Made by a program: the position numbers and the translations under genes
Notes under the pieces: model-generated
Told to the model about the DNA's origin: nothing
Databases searched by the model: none
What the model saw: only the letters and a program-made list of their open reading frames with translations
Shown here: piece after piece, positions 7,658-17,923 of the stretch
Numbering within the stretch: position 1 is the stretch's first letter
How the letters are laid out: the number at the start of each line of letters is the position of its first letter
DNA from: Alteromonas sp. IB21
GTDB lineage: Bacteria; Pseudomonadota; Gammaproteobacteria; Enterobacterales; Alteromonadaceae
DNA length: 64,000 nucleotides
NCBI RefSeq assembly: GCF_016405965.1
Contig: NZ_JAEFCD010000018.1
Location: 32,993 to 96,992, forward strand
Reading direction: 5' to 3'

Positions 7658-10600
7658 CTACTGCTCCCCTTTACTATGCACGAGTCGATAGAGTACAGGC
7701 AGCACTATCAGTGTTAGCAAGGTTGACGATATTATCCCACCGATGACCACTGTGGCCAAAGGCCGTTGCACCTCTGCGCCAGTACCCACGTTGAGCGCCA
7801 TGGGCACGAACCCAAGGCTTGCTACCAATGCAGTCATCAGTACCGGACGCAAACGTGTCAACGCGCCGTCAATAATCGAATTGATTAAGTCGCCAGTTTC
7901 ATCCAATCTTTGCCGGATAAACGACAACATCACCAAGCCATTGAGTACCGCAATACCCGACAGAGCAATAAACCCGATTGCAGCAGAGATTGATAACGGC
8001 ATATCCCGTATCCAAAGCGCAAAAATGCCCCCTGTTAACGCCAACGGTACGCCAGTGAAAATAATCAGCGCATCTTTAAACGAACCAAACGCAATAACGA
8101 GTAATGCCAGGATCAAAAAGAGTGTGGCGGGTACCACAAGACTCAACCGTTGACTGGCACTTTCTAGTTGCTCAAATGTGCCGCCGTAGTCCAACCAATA
8201 ACCTGAAGGTAAGTCGACATTTTGTGCAATTTGTTGTTTCGCTTCATTCACAAATGAACCCAAATCACGCTCACGCACATTGGCTGTGACGACAATCCGG
8301 CGCTTACCATTTTCTCGGCTAATTTGGCTGGGTATGCTGGCAAACTCAAGTTGGGCAACCTCTGAAATTGGGACGTAAGCCCCCTCACCCGTCATAATCG
8401 GAATGCTACCCAGTGCATCTAGATTATTGCGAATACCTTCCGGGTAACGCACCACAAGTTCAAAACGCCTGTCTCCTTCAAATATAAGCCCCGCTTCTTT
8501 CCCGCCAATGGAAGCACTTAACCACATTTGTAAGTCAGTGACGTCCAAATTGTAGCGAGCCAACGCATTAGGTTTCGGGTTGACGGTAAAAATGGGAATT
8601 TCATCCACTTGCTCTATACGCGCATCAGCCGCTCCTAGTACATCTTGCAATACCGCCAAGATGTTAATGGCGGTCGCTCGCAGCGTTGTTAAGTCATCAC
8701 CATAGATCTTAATGCCCAAGTCAGCGCGTACACCGCTGATGAGCTCATTAAAACGCATTTGTATGGGTTGGGTAAACTCATAATTATTGCCGGGCATATT
8801 TTGTAAGTCGCGTTCTAACTGCTCTACAAACTCTGCTTTGGACACTTCAGGGTTAGGCCATTGGTCATGTGGTTTTAGCATGACAAAAGTATCGGTCACA
8901 TTGGGCGGCATGGCGTCAGTCGCGACTTCCGCCGTACCGGTTTTAGCAAAAACCGTTTGTACCTGTGGATATTGCATAATGGTTTGCTCTAGTCGTTTTT
9001 GCATATCCACCGCTTGCTCAATGCCAGTGCCAGGGACGCGCATAGCGTGAAGGGCAATGTCACCTTCATCCAGTTGAGGCACAAATTCAGTACCCAATCG
9101 CATCCCTAACCACATGCTTATCACGACCAATCCAGTTGCGACGATCATGACCAACCAGCGCAATTTCAGCGCCCACAATAGAACAGGACGGTAAACAGAT
9201 TTAGCGCCTATGATAATCGGGCTTTCTTTTTCACTCACCTTACCTGACATGAACATCGCGACCGCTGCGGGCACCAGTGTGATAGAAAACACCATCGCAG
9301 TCAGTAAAGCCAAAATAACAGTTGCCGCCATGGGGTGGAACATTTTGCCTTCTACGCCAGTTAAACTAAAAATAGGGATATAGACAATCGTGATGATCAT
9401 TACCCCAAATAAACTGGGACGTATCACCTCATTGGTCGCCTCAAATACGACTTCCAGTCTTTCTTTTAATGGCAACACCGCACCTGTTCGCCGCTGTGAT
9501 TCACTTAATCGCCGAATGCAGTTCTCGACAATGATGACAGCGCCATCGACAATCAAACCAAAATCAAGTGCCCCCAAACTCATTAAGTTGGCGCTAACGC
9601 CCGTTTGTACCATTCCTGTAATCGTCGCCAACATCGCTAGGGGGATGACCGCAGCCGTGATGATGGCCGCTCGCACATTGCCCAAGAGTAAAAACAAGAC
9701 CACGATGACAAGCAATGCCCCTTCCACTAGGTTTTTTCTGACGGTATCGATCGCTTTATCCACCAAAGCTGTGCGGTCATAGACCGTTTCAATCAGCACC
9801 CCGTTAGGTAAACTAGTTTGGATTTCATCTACTTTATCAGCGACGGCCAAGGCAACGGCTCGCGAGTTTTCACCAATCAGCATCATCGCTGTACCTAGCA
9901 CGGTTTCTACCCCTTCGCGCGTCGCAGCGCCGGTGCGAAGCTCTTTGCCTATGGCAACCTCAGCAATATCACCAACCGTCACAGGAGACTGGTTTGTGAG
10001 TGTCACCACCACTTGGCTAATGTCATCGATAGAGGATAACTGCGCCTGTGATCGCACCAGTATTTGCTGGCCGTTTCGCTCTATATACCCTGCCCCTTGG
10101 TTCGCATTATTGCGTTCAAGTGCTCGCAGCAAGTCATCTGTACTAACGCCATAGTTCAACATTAATTGAGGATCCGGATTAATATGATATTGTTTGGTGT
10201 ATCCACCAATGGCATTGACCTCAGTAATTCCCTTTACCAAGGCCAGTTGCGGCTTGACTACCCAGTCATGCAATTCACGCAACGCCATGGCATCAAACGC
10301 TCTTCCGTCTGACGTTTTGGTGCCAGGTTCAGCGCTCAACGTATACATGTAGATTTCGCCGAGTCCCGTAGCAATCGGCCCCATTTCTGGCTCGATACCT
10401 TGGGGCAGTTGACTTTTAATAATGCCGAGGCGCTCATTAATAAGGTTTCTGGCAAAATAAAGGTCAGTGCCTTCCTCAAACACAGCGGTCACTTGTGATA
10501 GACCGTAACGAGATAGCGAACGTGTATAATCCAGGTTAGGCAAACCCGCCAAAGCAGTTTCAACCAAAAAGGTGATGCGTTGCTCGGTCTCAAGTGGCGA

Positions 10601-10768
10601 ATAGCCTTGTGCTTGCGTGTTGATTTGCACTTGAACATTGGTGATATCAGGGACGGCATCAATGGGGAGTTTTTGATAGCTAAATAAACCAAACCCAATC
10701 ACGATAAAGCTTAGCATCAAAAAGATCCCGCGCCTTTCAATCGACGTGCGTAAAATGGAAGCTATCAT
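7658..10768 (-). CDS. czcA: Heavy-metal RND efflux pump, CzcA family (copy 1)
   Basis: A 1036-residue inner-membrane pump that drives divalent cations through a tripartite complex by proton antiport. Twelve membrane segments and two large periplasmic loops fit the HME-RND family. TM4 contains DFGLIVDGAVIIVEN, the charged motif of the divalent-cation (Zn/Co/Cd/Ni) branch, distinct from the CusA branch. A GGAGG ribosome binding site precedes the ATG. It is the last gene of the leftward operon CDF - small Cys/His protein - czcC - czcB - czcA. It is very similar along its length to the copy at 14729-17863. The metal cannot be fixed from sequence alone. Confidence 0.93.
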   Translation of the reverse strand: MIASILRTSIERRGIFLMLSFIVIGFGLFSYQKLPIDAVPDITNVQVQINTQAQGYSPLETEQRITFLVETALAGLPNLDYTRSLSRYGLSQVTAVFEEGTDLYFARNLINERLGIIKSQLPQGIEPEMGPIATGLGEIYMYTLSAEPGTKTSDGRAFDAMALRELHDWVVKPQLALVKGITEVNAIGGYTKQYHINPDPQLMLNYGVSTDDLLRALERNNANQGAGYIERNGQQILVRSQAQLSSIDDISQVVVTLTNQSPVTVGDIAEVAIGKELRTGAATREGVETVLGTAMMLIGENSRAVALAVADKVDEIQTSLPNGVLIETVYDRTALVDKAIDTVRKNLVEGALLVIVVLFLLLGNVRAAIITAAVIPLAMLATITGMVQTGVSANLMSLGALDFGLIVDGAVIIVENCIRRLSESQRRTGAVLPLKERLEVVFEATNEVIRPSLFGVMIITIVYIPIFSLTGVEGKMFHPMAATVILALLTAMVFSITLVPAAVAMFMSGKVSEKESPIIIGAKSVYRPVLLWALKLRWLVMIVATGLVVISMWLGMRLGTEFVPQLDEGDIALHAMRVPGTGIEQAVDMQKRLEQTIMQYPQVQTVFAKTGTAEVATDAMPPNVTDTFVMLKPHDQWPNPEVSKAEFVEQLERDLQNMPGNNYEFTQPIQMRFNELISGVRADLGIKIYGDDLTTLRATAINILAVLQDVLGAADARIEQVDEIPIFTVNPKPNALARYNLDVTDLQMWLSASIGGKEAGLIFEGDRRFELVVRYPEGIRNNLDALGSIPIMTGEGAYVPISEVAQLEFASIPSQISRENGKRRIVVTANVRERDLGSFVNEAKQQIAQNVDLPSGYWLDYGGTFEQLESASQRLSLVVPATLFLILALLVIAFGSFKDALIIFTGVPLALTGGIFALWIRDMPLSISAAIGFIALSGIAVLNGLVMLSFIRQRLDETGDLINSIIDGALTRLRPVLMTALVASLGFVPMALNVGTGAEVQRPLATVVIGGIISSTLLTLIVLPVLYRLVHSKGEQ

Positions 10769-10828
10769 GCTAAACCTCCACGATTGCTCACTTGCTTTAT
10801 GAGCTGAAATAGACTGTTGATAGAGGCG

Positions 10829-11767
10829 TTAGTGATCATGACCCGCCTCCGATTTCTCTAAGTCTGCTTTAATCAAATAGCTATTGGTCGCAACTACGGA
10901 CTCGCCTTCGGTAAGCCCTAGGAGCACTTCAACACGCGTTCCATCCGACATGCCAAGTTTGACGGGGCGAGGTGTGTATTCGTCATAATGCTGAACAAAC
11001 ACCACTTGATTGTCTTCGTATTCTTGAACCGCAGAGACGGGTACAAGGAGACTCGCGGCTTGAGTGGCAGTGGTCACCTTTGCTTTCACCAAGGTACCTA
11101 ACGGCCAGTAACCGTCACTATTATCAAGTGCAACGTTGGCAAGCGAGTGAGGGCTGCCATCTACCGACGGTGTTAGGTAAGCGATAGTCGTGACTTGACT
11201 AAAATCAGCATGGCTAAGTCCAACACGTTGGCCGACTTTGATTTCACCCAGTTGCTGTGAAAATACGGTCAGCTGCGCCCAGACGTTTTTATAGTTAGCC
11301 AACGAAAATAGCACCTGTCCGTTAGACAGCTCACCGTTGTTTGCATGCCTGGCAATCACACTGCCATCAAAGGGCGAGGTAATCGAATAGCTTTTTAAAC
11401 TTTCATTCGACTCGACAATCGCTAGCACATCGCCTTTTTTTACCTTGTCACCTATGTTGACGTTAACGCTTTTTATCACGCCATTAAATCGTGCACGAAT
11501 ATGGCTAAGTGAGGCGGGATCGGCACTAATTCGACCGTAAAGCGTGGTTGAAACAGCAAGTTCTCCTGGAAAGGCTTGTACAGTTGTGATCCCATTTTTC
11601 GTTGCTGTTGTGGTGCTCATTGTCACCACTTCATCCGAGTGACCTTCTTCACCATGGTCATCTTCACCCGCAAATAGCGCGGTGCTATGAATTACTAGCA
11701 TTAAGGTAGTGGCCAAGGGCGTTAGGTGTGTTAATTTGCGGAAAATGTTTAATTTGTTCATCGTCAT
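10829..11767 (-). CDS. czcB: Periplasmic adaptor protein, CzcB family (copy 1)
   Basis: A 312-residue membrane-fusion protein linking the RND pump to the outer-membrane channel. After an N-terminal signal sequence come a His/acid-rich segment (GEDDHGEEGHSDE), a lipoyl/barrel-sandwich region (HIRARFNGVIKSVNVNIGDKVKKG split around it) and the adaptor beta-barrel; the C-terminus ends in GHDH. It is shorter than classical CzcB (about 500). Its ATG overlaps the czcC stop by one base (TAATG), showing translational coupling. The His-rich ends may bind metal; the second copy has acidic ends instead. Confidence 0.88.
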   Translation of the reverse strand: MTMNKLNIFRKLTHLTPLATTLMLVIHSTALFAGEDDHGEEGHSDEVVTMSTTTATKNGITTVQAFPGELAVSTTLYGRISADPASLSHIRARFNGVIKSVNVNIGDKVKKGDVLAIVESNESLKSYSITSPFDGSVIARHANNGELSNGQVLFSLANYKNVWAQLTVFSQQLGEIKVGQRVGLSHADFSQVTTIAYLTPSVDGSPHSLANVALDNSDGYWPLGTLVKAKVTTATQAASLLVPVSAVQEYEDNQVVFVQHYDEYTPRPVKLGMSDGTRVEVLLGLTEGESVVATNSYLIKADLEKSEAGHDH

Positions 11768-13137
11768 TACTTCTTATCGAAATGCGCATTACCAGCCGTT
11801 CCATCGCTTGATGGATTGGCGGTGCGCTGAGTTATGAGGGAAATACCCGTCAGCGCTTCTATTTCAGCGCTGCTAAGATGGACTTGCGTAGCCGCGTTGA
11901 TTAACGCTAAGCGAGTGTTTAAAAACTCCTGCCGTGTCGAGACCCATTCCAGATAGCTAAATCGTCCATCCAAATACGCGTTTTCAACTAAGTTCAGCGC
12001 GTCTTTAAGCGGTGGAATGACGTTTTGCTGGATCGATTCAACCTCCAATAACGCACGTTGTTGCTCACCCAGCGCTTGGTTGACTGAATGCAATAGATTT
12101 CGCACGTCGCTTTGTTTTTGTTGTTCAATCAAATCAAGCCGTGCTTTTTGTGCTTCATATTCACCTAGATTGCGCTGTTTCTGAAACAGCGGCACACTCA
12201 CCCCGGCGACAAACGCAGTCTCATCGATACCTTGTATCCGGCGGATACCGGCTGACCACTCAATGTCTGGCCTGTTGCCTGCTTGCACTAAGCGAAGTTG
12301 GGCTGATTGAACGCGGCTTTGCTGCGCAAACAAGTCAATATGTGGGCTGTTTTGAATAGCCATTGACAGTGCATTAAAGGAAGCTGTTTCTTGGAAGACA
12401 AAGAGTTTACCCTCTACTCGCCTAAAGCTTGGATTTGGCTCTCCCCACATGATCGCTAAACTGCGTATGGCAAAGCGAAGGTTTTGCTTGGTCACGTCAA
12501 CATCAAGTTGGGATTGAGCAAGTGCTGATAGCGCCCTTTTTTGGTCAAGTAGCGGCGATGCACCGGCTTCCACTCTTTTGGACACGGCCTCAAGGGTATA
12601 TCTCGCCAGTGCTTCAGCTTCCTTGGTCACGGCCAATAACGCTTGGAGCGACAGCACGTGAATGTAGCGGCGGTTAAGTTCACCGAGTAAGTCCAAAGTG
12701 CGGATTTTCTTTTCAACATCTTGTTGCTCCCTGCGCGCTGAAAGCACACCCAGCCTGGCGGCAGGTTTGTTGTCGAGCTGTATCACTGATGACAAAGTAA
12801 GCGTCATCTCAAGCTCTTTAAGGCCAGATACCTCACCTGTTCCTAAAAAGTTTTCAAGCTCAACACCGGCGATCAAACCGGGTTTTAAGCCTGCTGTTTT
12901 TGTTTCACCCGCCAACACTTGTTGTCTGAATTCAAACTCATGCAAATTTGGGTTATCTGCCAATGTGCGTTTGATCGCATCTTCAAGGGTAATGCTTTCA
13001 CGCATTAGCGGTGTTTTTGGCTCGTATGAGCGCACGTTAGTCCATACCGAAGACTCGGCTTGGGCGATAATGGGCAGACCGAATATAAGCAGGCACGTGA
13101 TAGCACGGGCACGCCCAATTAAAAAAGACGGTTTCAT
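11767..13137 (-). CDS. czcC: Outer-membrane efflux channel, CzcC/TolC family (copy 1)
   Basis: A 456-residue TolC-type outer-membrane factor. An N-terminal signal peptide (ending AQA) precedes two repeats of long coiled helices (ITLEDAIKRTLADNPNLHEFEF and the later equivalent), the standard OEP layout. No lipobox Cys is evident near residue 25. It opens the CBA block, 73 bases after the small Cys/His protein, and is coupled to czcB. Confidence 0.88.
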   Translation of the reverse strand: MKPSFLIGRARAITCLLIFGLPIIAQAESSVWTNVRSYEPKTPLMRESITLEDAIKRTLADNPNLHEFEFRQQVLAGETKTAGLKPGLIAGVELENFLGTGEVSGLKELEMTLTLSSVIQLDNKPAARLGVLSARREQQDVEKKIRTLDLLGELNRRYIHVLSLQALLAVTKEAEALARYTLEAVSKRVEAGASPLLDQKRALSALAQSQLDVDVTKQNLRFAIRSLAIMWGEPNPSFRRVEGKLFVFQETASFNALSMAIQNSPHIDLFAQQSRVQSAQLRLVQAGNRPDIEWSAGIRRIQGIDETAFVAGVSVPLFQKQRNLGEYEAQKARLDLIEQQKQSDVRNLLHSVNQALGEQQRALLEVESIQQNVIPPLKDALNLVENAYLDGRFSYLEWVSTRQEFLNTRLALINAATQVHLSSAEIEALTGISLITQRTANPSSDGTAGNAHFDKK

Positions 13138-13209
13138 AGTGAAGTCCTAATTGTCTATTAAAAGCGAACATCGCATGAACGTTTGAATGCGACGTAATCT
13201 AAAGAGGTT

Positions 13210-13587
13210 TTAGGACGTGTATTTGGGTGGTCGTAATAGGCGGTTAATGGCTGCGTCTAAGACGGCATCCAAATAGTTGAAGTTGTGGCCGGACGCGACC
13301 TCATTAAGGTTATTGATGCTGTGATGACTTACCCATTGGGCATGTGAGCCGTGGCAGTGTCCGCAGTGGTGGCAATCGGCAGGATTATGGTGCCCCTTTG
13401 CGTCATCTTTACTGATATCTATTTCAGGGCTTACCGAAGCGTCGCTGCTATGCTCGGCATGATCATGCTCGTATTGCAGGTGCTCAGTGTCTATTGCATG
13501 AAAATCCAATGAATTAGCGACAGCAGAAAACGACTGAAATACAATCAGCATGATCATGATGTAGCTTGTTCGTTTAAGTTTTTTCAT
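13210..13587 (-). CDS. Small secreted Cys/His-rich protein with RPP tail (czc copy 1)
   Basis: A 125-residue protein of unknown function. The ATG at 13587 is preferred because it gives a clear signal peptide (MKKLKRTSYIMIMLIVFQ, cleavage after AVA) and begins 23 bases after the CDF gene ends; longer readings would overlap that gene. The middle is rich in His and Cys: CHHCGHCHGSH. The C-terminus is NRLLRPPKYTS. Position between the CDF gene and czcC recalls CzcI-type accessory proteins. Three other small proteins in this window (20266, 25838, 60856) share the same layout and tail. Confidence 0.75.
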   Translation of the reverse strand: MKKLKRTSYIMIMLIVFQSFSAVANSLDFHAIDTEHLQYEHDHAEHSSDASVSPEIDISKDDAKGHHNPADCHHCGHCHGSHAQWVSHHSINNLNEVASGHNFNYLDAVLDAAINRLLRPPKYTS

Positions 13588-13609
13588 CTTCAGTAGTCTA
13601 TCAATTGCT

Positions 13610-14512
13610 TTACGCCTCGTCACGGCATTGTTCATCTGCAAACTCAAACTCGACTGTCGTATGCTCAAAATTATATTTCTTGAGTGAGCCCTGTACGTCA
13701 TTTTTAAGCGTTTGAATATGCTCTGTGGTCACATCTCCAACTAAGACTAAGTGAACGGTCATCACATTGCGCTCGCCATCGAGAGACCAAATATGAAAAT
13801 GGTGTAAGTCACTGACGTGTTCATTTGATAACAAATCATCTCGGATGTGTTCAAGTTGCGCTTTATCGGGCGTGGCTTGCAAAAACAACAGTAAGGTTTG
13901 TTTTAAATTACGGATCACATTGAAAAGAATAAATAAGGTAAAACCGATGGATAAAATGGGATCTAAAATCGCCCAAGGCTTGAACATCAATACAATCGAT
14001 ACGATAAATACGGCCACCCAACCCAGGACATCTTCGAGTAGGTGCCAATTGAGCACGCGCTCATTAAGAGAATTTCCTTCACTGAGTTTGTAGGCAGCAT
14101 AACCGTTTACTGCTATACCAAAGATTGACAATAACAACATCCCTTCAGCCTGGGGCATTTCAGGATCAGCCAGTCTGGGAATGGCTTCAAATAGTATCCA
14201 AACGGAACCAATAGTCAGCACAACGCCGTTAATTAATGCGCCCAGCAGTGAAAACCGTTTATAACCATAGGAAAATGTACGATTAGCATCTTTTTCACTG
14301 AGCTTGTTTAAGCCCCATGAGGTGCCAATAGATAAACTATCGCCTAAATCATGAACAGCGTCCGCCATAATAGCGGTACTGTTCGTTAGCCAGCCACCAA
14401 TAAACTCGATAATGGTGAACACCACATTTAGGAAAAACGCCCAACCAATACGCTTTGACGCATCACTCGAACGTCCATGTGAATGGTCGTGACTATGATT
14501 GTGACTGTGCAT
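13610..14512 (-). CDS. czcD: Cation diffusion facilitator, CzcD family
   Basis: A 300-residue inner-membrane Zn/Co/Cd-proton antiporter. The N-terminus is His-rich (MHSHNHSHDHSHG), six hydrophobic segments follow, and the transport-site motifs HDLGD (TM2) and HLLED (TM5) are intact. A cytoplasmic metallochaperone-like domain (HHFHIWSLDGE) forms the C-terminus. It heads the leftward czc operon. No MerR-type promoter was seen in front of it. Confidence 0.92.
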   Translation of the reverse strand: MHSHNHSHDHSHGRSSDASKRIGWAFFLNVVFTIIEFIGGWLTNSTAIMADAVHDLGDSLSIGTSWGLNKLSEKDANRTFSYGYKRFSLLGALINGVVLTIGSVWILFEAIPRLADPEMPQAEGMLLLSIFGIAVNGYAAYKLSEGNSLNERVLNWHLLEDVLGWVAVFIVSIVLMFKPWAILDPILSIGFTLFILFNVIRNLKQTLLLFLQATPDKAQLEHIRDDLLSNEHVSDLHHFHIWSLDGERNVMTVHLVLVGDVTTEHIQTLKNDVQGSLKKYNFEHTTVEFEFADEQCRDEA

Positions 14513-14689
14513 GATTTAACTTTTTAAACACATGATGTTTTGCTGCTTTACTAAAGTTCATAAAGCCCCTCCCACATATCTAATGTAGTTGCTTGGAGCG
14601 TCCTATTCATTTTCTTAATAGTATTATCGATTTAGTTACAAAAAAACCAATGACACCATCAACTATTACTTTCCAGCGCTTGTATTTCA

Positions 14690-14714
14690 AAGGTCGATAC
14701 TAGGAATCGACCTT
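14690..14714. terminator. Hairpin after the second czcA gene
   Basis: AAGGTCGAT (14690-14698) and ATCGACCTT (14706-14714) form a 9-bp stem with a 7-base loop, 15 bases past the czcA stop. On the minus strand only TTTG follows, so termination strength is uncertain. Confidence 0.5.
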
Positions 14715-14728
14715 CTCCATAACCAGTA

Positions 14729-17700
14729 TTAACTAGCGTGATTAATCGCCAATTTAGTTAAATGTCTCCCATACACTATTCTGTAGAGAACTGGTAGAAC
14801 AACCAAAGTAAGCAGTGTCGAGGACAAAATGCCGCCAATCACAACAGTGGCCAACGGTCTTTGTACTTCTGCTCCTATCCCTGTATTGAGCGCCATGGGC
14901 ACAAATCCAAGGCTTGCAACTAATGCTGTCATTAATACCGGACGCAAGCGAATAAGAGCCCCTTCAACAATGCTATTCACTAATTCTCCGGTTTCTAGCA
15001 AACGTTGCTTGATGAATGACAGCATTACCAATCCGTTTAATACGGCAATCCCAGACAACGCGATAAAACCTACAGACGCGGATATGGATAAAGGCATATC
15101 CCTTAACCAAAGAGACATTACACCGCCTGTTAATGCCAAAGGGATACCTGTGAAGATAATTAACGCATCGCGTATAGAACCAAACGCAATTACCAGCATT
15201 GTCAAAATCACAAACAACGTAACCGGTACCACAATCGTCAATCGCTGACTCGCACTTTCGAGCTGCTCAAAGGTTCCACCATAGTCGAGCCAATAACCAG
15301 CAGGTAAATTTACTTCATCATTAATTCTCGCCTGAGCTTCCTCAACAAAAGTGCCAATATCTCTGTCACGCACATTTGCTGTGACAACAATACTACGTTT
15401 GCCATTTTCCCGGCTTATTTGGCTAGGTACTTCTTTAAATGCCAGTGTGGCTAATTCGCTTATTGGTACATGCTCACCAGAGGGCGTGACTATGGGAATG
15501 GTCTCAAGCTGAGTGAGTTCATTTCGAATGTCGTCGGCATATCGCACGACAATTTCAAAGCGTCTGTCGCCCTCAAAAATCATTCCAGCGGTTTTTCCAC
15601 CTGTCGCAGCATTGAGCCATAACTGCAAGTCCGCTATATCCAAACCAAAGCGTGCCAATTGATCAGGCTTTGGTGTGACGGTGAAGATTGGAATGCCTTC
15701 TACCTGCTCAAGCCTCGCGTCATCAGCCCCTTCAATCGTTGAAATAACGGACAAAATGTCAGAAGCAGATGCAAAGAGGGTATCTAAGTCATCCCCAAAT
15801 AGCTTTATCCCCAAATCTGCCCTTACGCCACTAATCAATTCATTAAAACGCATTTGTATAGGTTGGGTAAATTCATAATTATTGCCGGGCAAAGTAAACA
15901 AGTCCTCTTCAAACGTTTCCACTAACTCAGCTTTTGTCATTGATGGATCGGGCCATTGCTCCCGAGGTTTTAAAATAACAAACGTATCAGTAATGTTTGG
16001 CGGCATAGGATCGGTGGCGACCTCACCCGTACCCGTGCGACCGAATACCGTCTGTACTTGCTTATACTGCATAAGTTTCGCTTCAAGAGTTTTTTGCATT
16101 TCAACTGCTTGTTCTACCCCGGTCCCAGGGATCCTAATGGCTTGTACTAAGATATCACCTTCATTGAGCTGAGGAATAAACTCCGAGCCTAATTTACTGC
16201 CCATCCATAAACTGCCGACAACCAAAGCACTCGCTGCTACTACCACTAGCCATCTAAAACGCAGCGCTCCGGTTAAAACAGGACGATAGACTGCCTTTGC
16301 ACCTTTAATAATCGGGTTTTCTTTTTCGCTAATATTTCCTCTCATGAAAATCGCTATCGCCGCAGGCACTACGGTAAAACAAAATACCATTGCGGCAAGC
16401 AAAGCCATTATCACGGTCGCTGCCATGGGGTGGAACATTTTACCCTCGACGCCAGTGAGCGTGAACAAGGGGATATAAACAATGGTAATGATCAATACAC
16501 CAAACAAACTGGGGCGTATGACTTCATTAGTGGCTTCATAAACAACATTCAGCCTTTCTTTGAGCGGTAGAGTAGCGCCGTTTTGTTTCTGGGATTCGGA
16601 TAATCGTCTGATACAGTTTTCAACAATGATAACTGCGCCATCGACAATCAAGCCAAAATCCAGTGCGCCTAAACTCATCAAGTTAGCAGACACATCGGTT
16701 TTGACCATGCCCGATATCGTGGCAAGCATTGCCAAGGGTATTACAGCGGCGGTAATAAGTGCAGCTCGCACATTCCCAAGCAAAACGAATAGCACAACGA
16801 TGACAAGTAAAGCGCCCTCGACGAGGTTTTTCTGTACTGTGTCGATGGTTTTGTCAACGAGGCTTGTTCTATCGTAAACCGCTTCAAGGATAACGCCCTC
16901 GGGTAAGCTTGTTTTAATGGTTTCGAGCTTACTGTCCACAGCTTTGGCGACCGTACGAGAGTTTTCTCCCACTAACATCATTGTCGTGCCAATCACTGTT
17001 TCTTGCCCATTTAACGTGCCGGCTCCAGAGCGCAGCTCTTTACCGAGGTTGATTTGGGCGATGTCTTGAATTTTTACCGGTACGCCATCAATGATCTTAA
17101 CAACCACCTGGCCGATATCGTCGATGCCCTTCAGTTGGGCTTCCGATCTGATCAGTACTTGTTGCCCATTTTGTTCTACAAAACCAGCGCCTTGATTCGC
17201 ATTGTTGCGTTCTAGCGCACTGAGAAGGTCACCTGTACTTATCCCAAAGTTTATCATTGCGACTGGATTAGGATTCACATGATATTGCTTTTCAAATCCG
17301 CCTATCGCATAAACCTCGGTCACCCCCTCAACAAGCGACAATTGGGGCTTAACTACCCAATCATGGATCTCCCTTAATGCCATAGCATCATAGGGTTGAC
17401 CGTTGTCCTGTCGCGCCTGAGGCTCAGCACTTAACGAGTACATGTAAATTTCACCCAAGCCTGTGGCGATAGGGCCCATTTCAGGGGTTAACCCTGTTGG
17501 CAATTGCGCCGCGATGGCGGTGAGACGCTCGTTGACGAGATTTCGTGCGAAATATAAATCAGTGCCCTCTTTAAACACGACTGTGACTTGCGACAAACCA
17601 TAGCGTGATATCGAGCGGGTATACGATAAATTAGGCAAACCGGCCAGCGAGGTTTCAACTATAAACGTTATGCGTTGCTCAGTCTCCAAAGGCGAGTAAC

Positions 17701-17863
17701 CTGGGGTTGCGGTATTTATCTGCACTTGCACGTTGGTGATATCAGGCACAGCATCAATCGGCAGTTGTTTGTAACTGTACATACCAAAAAAGGCGACAAA
17801 CAAGGCGAACAACATCATGACACCACGGCGCTCAATCGACAGACGGAGTATTCGTGCAATCAT
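14729..17863 (-). CDS. czcA: Heavy-metal RND efflux pump, CzcA family (copy 2)
   Basis: A 1044-residue HME-RND pump, close paralogue of the pump at 7658-10768: long identical stretches such as LPIDAVPDITNVQVQIN and DFGLIVDGAVIIVEN are shared. The TM4 motif places it in the divalent-cation branch. It ends a second leftward operon of matching order (CDF-like transporter, small Cys protein, czcC, czcB, czcA). Whether the two pumps differ in metal choice cannot be told from the motif alone, but their adaptors differ in metal-binding termini. Confidence 0.93.
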   Translation of the reverse strand: MIARILRLSIERRGVMMLFALFVAFFGMYSYKQLPIDAVPDITNVQVQINTATPGYSPLETEQRITFIVETSLAGLPNLSYTRSISRYGLSQVTVVFKEGTDLYFARNLVNERLTAIAAQLPTGLTPEMGPIATGLGEIYMYSLSAEPQARQDNGQPYDAMALREIHDWVVKPQLSLVEGVTEVYAIGGFEKQYHVNPNPVAMINFGISTGDLLSALERNNANQGAGFVEQNGQQVLIRSEAQLKGIDDIGQVVVKIIDGVPVKIQDIAQINLGKELRSGAGTLNGQETVIGTTMMLVGENSRTVAKAVDSKLETIKTSLPEGVILEAVYDRTSLVDKTIDTVQKNLVEGALLVIVVLFVLLGNVRAALITAAVIPLAMLATISGMVKTDVSANLMSLGALDFGLIVDGAVIIVENCIRRLSESQKQNGATLPLKERLNVVYEATNEVIRPSLFGVLIITIVYIPLFTLTGVEGKMFHPMAATVIMALLAAMVFCFTVVPAAIAIFMRGNISEKENPIIKGAKAVYRPVLTGALRFRWLVVVAASALVVGSLWMGSKLGSEFIPQLNEGDILVQAIRIPGTGVEQAVEMQKTLEAKLMQYKQVQTVFGRTGTGEVATDPMPPNITDTFVILKPREQWPDPSMTKAELVETFEEDLFTLPGNNYEFTQPIQMRFNELISGVRADLGIKLFGDDLDTLFASASDILSVISTIEGADDARLEQVEGIPIFTVTPKPDQLARFGLDIADLQLWLNAATGGKTAGMIFEGDRRFEIVVRYADDIRNELTQLETIPIVTPSGEHVPISELATLAFKEVPSQISRENGKRSIVVTANVRDRDIGTFVEEAQARINDEVNLPAGYWLDYGGTFEQLESASQRLTIVVPVTLFVILTMLVIAFGSIRDALIIFTGIPLALTGGVMSLWLRDMPLSISASVGFIALSGIAVLNGLVMLSFIKQRLLETGELVNSIVEGALIRLRPVLMTALVASLGFVPMALNTGIGAEVQRPLATVVIGGILSSTLLTLVVLPVLYRIVYGRHLTKLAINHAS

Positions 17864-17923
17864 GCTCTCACCTCACCGTTTTTATGGACTTGGCTTTGCT
17901 TTTGACAATAAATGCGCAGGTAA

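Noticed and set aside
7743..8289. Plus-strand open frames inside czcA (also 14829-15248, 16560-16877)
   Set aside because: They mirror the strongly coding minus strand at the same places in both paralogues and have no recognisable product or ribosome binding site.
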